64,000 bases of DNA from the NCBI RefSeq assembly GCF_004354045.1, contig NZ_SMRT01000019.1:1-64000 (forward strand), given 5' to 3'. This DNA is from Paenibacillus piri. Lineage in GTDB: Bacteria > Bacillota > Bacilli > Paenibacillales > NBRC-103111. Positions 63,268 through 64,000 of the stretch are shown here, one piece after another. The notes under the pieces are model-generated. The model did no database searches. It was not told the origin of the DNA and saw only the letters and a program-made list of their open reading frames with translations. The position numbers and the translations under genes were made by a program. Position 1 is the stretch's first letter. The number at the start of each line of letters is the position of its first letter.

Positions 63268-64000
63268 ATGAATATGGAAAAGGCAATTCCTCAGCAAAAT
63301 ACAATAACCCGCAGCAGAGCACCCGGTTCGTTCGGATTGTGGCAGCAAATCGTTAAATACCGATACATTTATTTGCTGACACTGCCTGGCTTGCTATATT
63401 TTATCGTTTTCAAATTCGGTCCGATGTGGGGTCTGTTGTTATCGTTTCAAAATTATAATCCCTTCCAGGGGTTCTGGGGCAGCGAATGGGTGGGCTTCAA
63501 ACATTTTCATGAGCTTTTTACAAGCAATAATTTTTACATCATGGCTCGCAATACATTTTTAATCAACATTTTTGGGCTGGTATTTTCTTTTCCGCTGCCG
63601 ATCCTGCTTGCGCTCATGCTGAATGAAATCCGGCACGAATGGTTTAAACGAATCAATCAAACCATTATTTATTTGCCTCATTTTTTATCCTGGGTGGTCG
63701 TGGCAAGCATGACCTTCTTCGTTCTTTCAACCGATGTCGGCATCATCAATAAAATTATTATAGGATTTGGCTTTAAACCGATTTCCTTCCTATCGAACCC
63801 GGATTACTTCTGGGGATTAATTACCGTGCAAAGTATTTGGAAGGATGCGGGATGGGGCACAATCATATTTCTGGCCGCCATGGCAGGTATCGATCCTCAG
63901 CGTTATGAGGCAGCTGTTGTGGACGGCGCAACTCGGATGAAGCAGATCTGGCATATCACCTTGCCAGCGATTCGTCCCACCATCATCATCCTGCTCATAT
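63268..64000 (+). CDS. LplB-type sugar ABC transporter permease (partial)
   Basis: Open to the end of the window (over 240 residues) and cut there. It has the family landmarks LPGLLYFIVFKFGPMWGLLL near the N-terminus and the ATPase-contact loop YEAAVVDGATR near residue 215. ATG 63268 follows ACGGAG. It is a second, different transporter from the one at 3 kb. A partner permease and binding protein probably follow outside the window, and the amidohydrolase/Rieske pair may process what it imports. Confidence 0.88.
   Translation, partial: MNMEKAIPQQNTITRSRAPGSFGLWQQIVKYRYIYLLTLPGLLYFIVFKFGPMWGLLLSFQNYNPFQGFWGSEWVGFKHFHELFTSNNFYIMARNTFLINIFGLVFSFPLPILLALMLNEIRHEWFKRINQTIIYLPHFLSWVVVASMTFFVLSTDVGIINKIIIGFGFKPISFLSNPDYFWGLITVQSIWKDAGWGTIIFLAAMAGIDPQRYEAAVVDGATRMKQIWHITLPAIRPTIIILLI

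Overview
The window looks like chromosomal DNA of a Paenibacillus-type member of the Bacillales. The evidence is Gram-positive ribosome-binding sites, LplB/YtcP/LipO-style sugar ABC transporters with a membrane-anchored AraC regulator, CcpA-type cre sites, lipoproteins, c-di-GMP and c-di-AMP riboswitches, and a close copy of the Bacillus srfA operon layout. No rRNA, tRNA, CRISPR array or intact insertion sequence was seen.

Layout. (1) 0.6-8.1 kb: a sugar-uptake module (AraC sensor-regulator, two permeases, solute-binding lipoprotein, sulfatase), bracketed by two exact copies of a 19-bp sequence. (2) 8.2-12.9 kb: small accessory genes (MerR-thioredoxin pair, MFS exporter with a divergent WYL regulator, a fragment of a second such regulator, cupin, lipoprotein, SET-domain protein). 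(3) 13.5-40.9 kb: a c-di-GMP-I riboswitch and terminator in front of three giant non-ribosomal peptide synthetase genes, a type II thioesterase and an Sfp-type phosphopantetheinyl transferase. Domain order, epimerase placement and gene order match surfactin synthetase. The adenylation codes read Gln-Leu-(D)Val-Thr-Gln-(D)Leu-Ile, so the product should be a surfactin-like acyl-heptapeptide of different sequence. (4) 41-42.5 kb: AraC regulator and DHFR-like reductase. (5) 42.6-53.5 kb: a ten-gene catabolic unit (RpiR regulator, complete Opp/Dpp-type ABC importer, D-glutamate-cyclase-like protein, DgaE-like ammonia lyase, DgaF-like aldolase, FGGY kinase). It probably takes up, phosphorylates, deaminates and cleaves an amino-sugar acid. 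(6) 53.8-54.9 kb: a c-di-AMP riboswitch in front of a secreted CAP-domain protein with nine-residue tandem repeats. (7) 55-56.9 kb: TetR repressor and divergent quinone-oxidoreductase-like gene sharing two palindromic operators. (8) 56.9-58.6 kb: an AT-rich Lsa-type ABC-F resistance gene behind a leader peptide and attenuator. (9) 58.8-60.8 kb: a YtrA-type GntR regulator with ABC ATPase and permease, all translationally coupled. (10) 61.1-64 kb: a small membrane protein, an amidohydrolase/Rieske pair, and an LplB-type permease cut by the window end.

The most striking system is the c-di-GMP riboswitch directly controlling a surfactin-like operon. It would tie biosurfactant synthesis to the second messenger that governs the motile/sessile switch. 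All function calls are from sequence reading alone; no database search was run.
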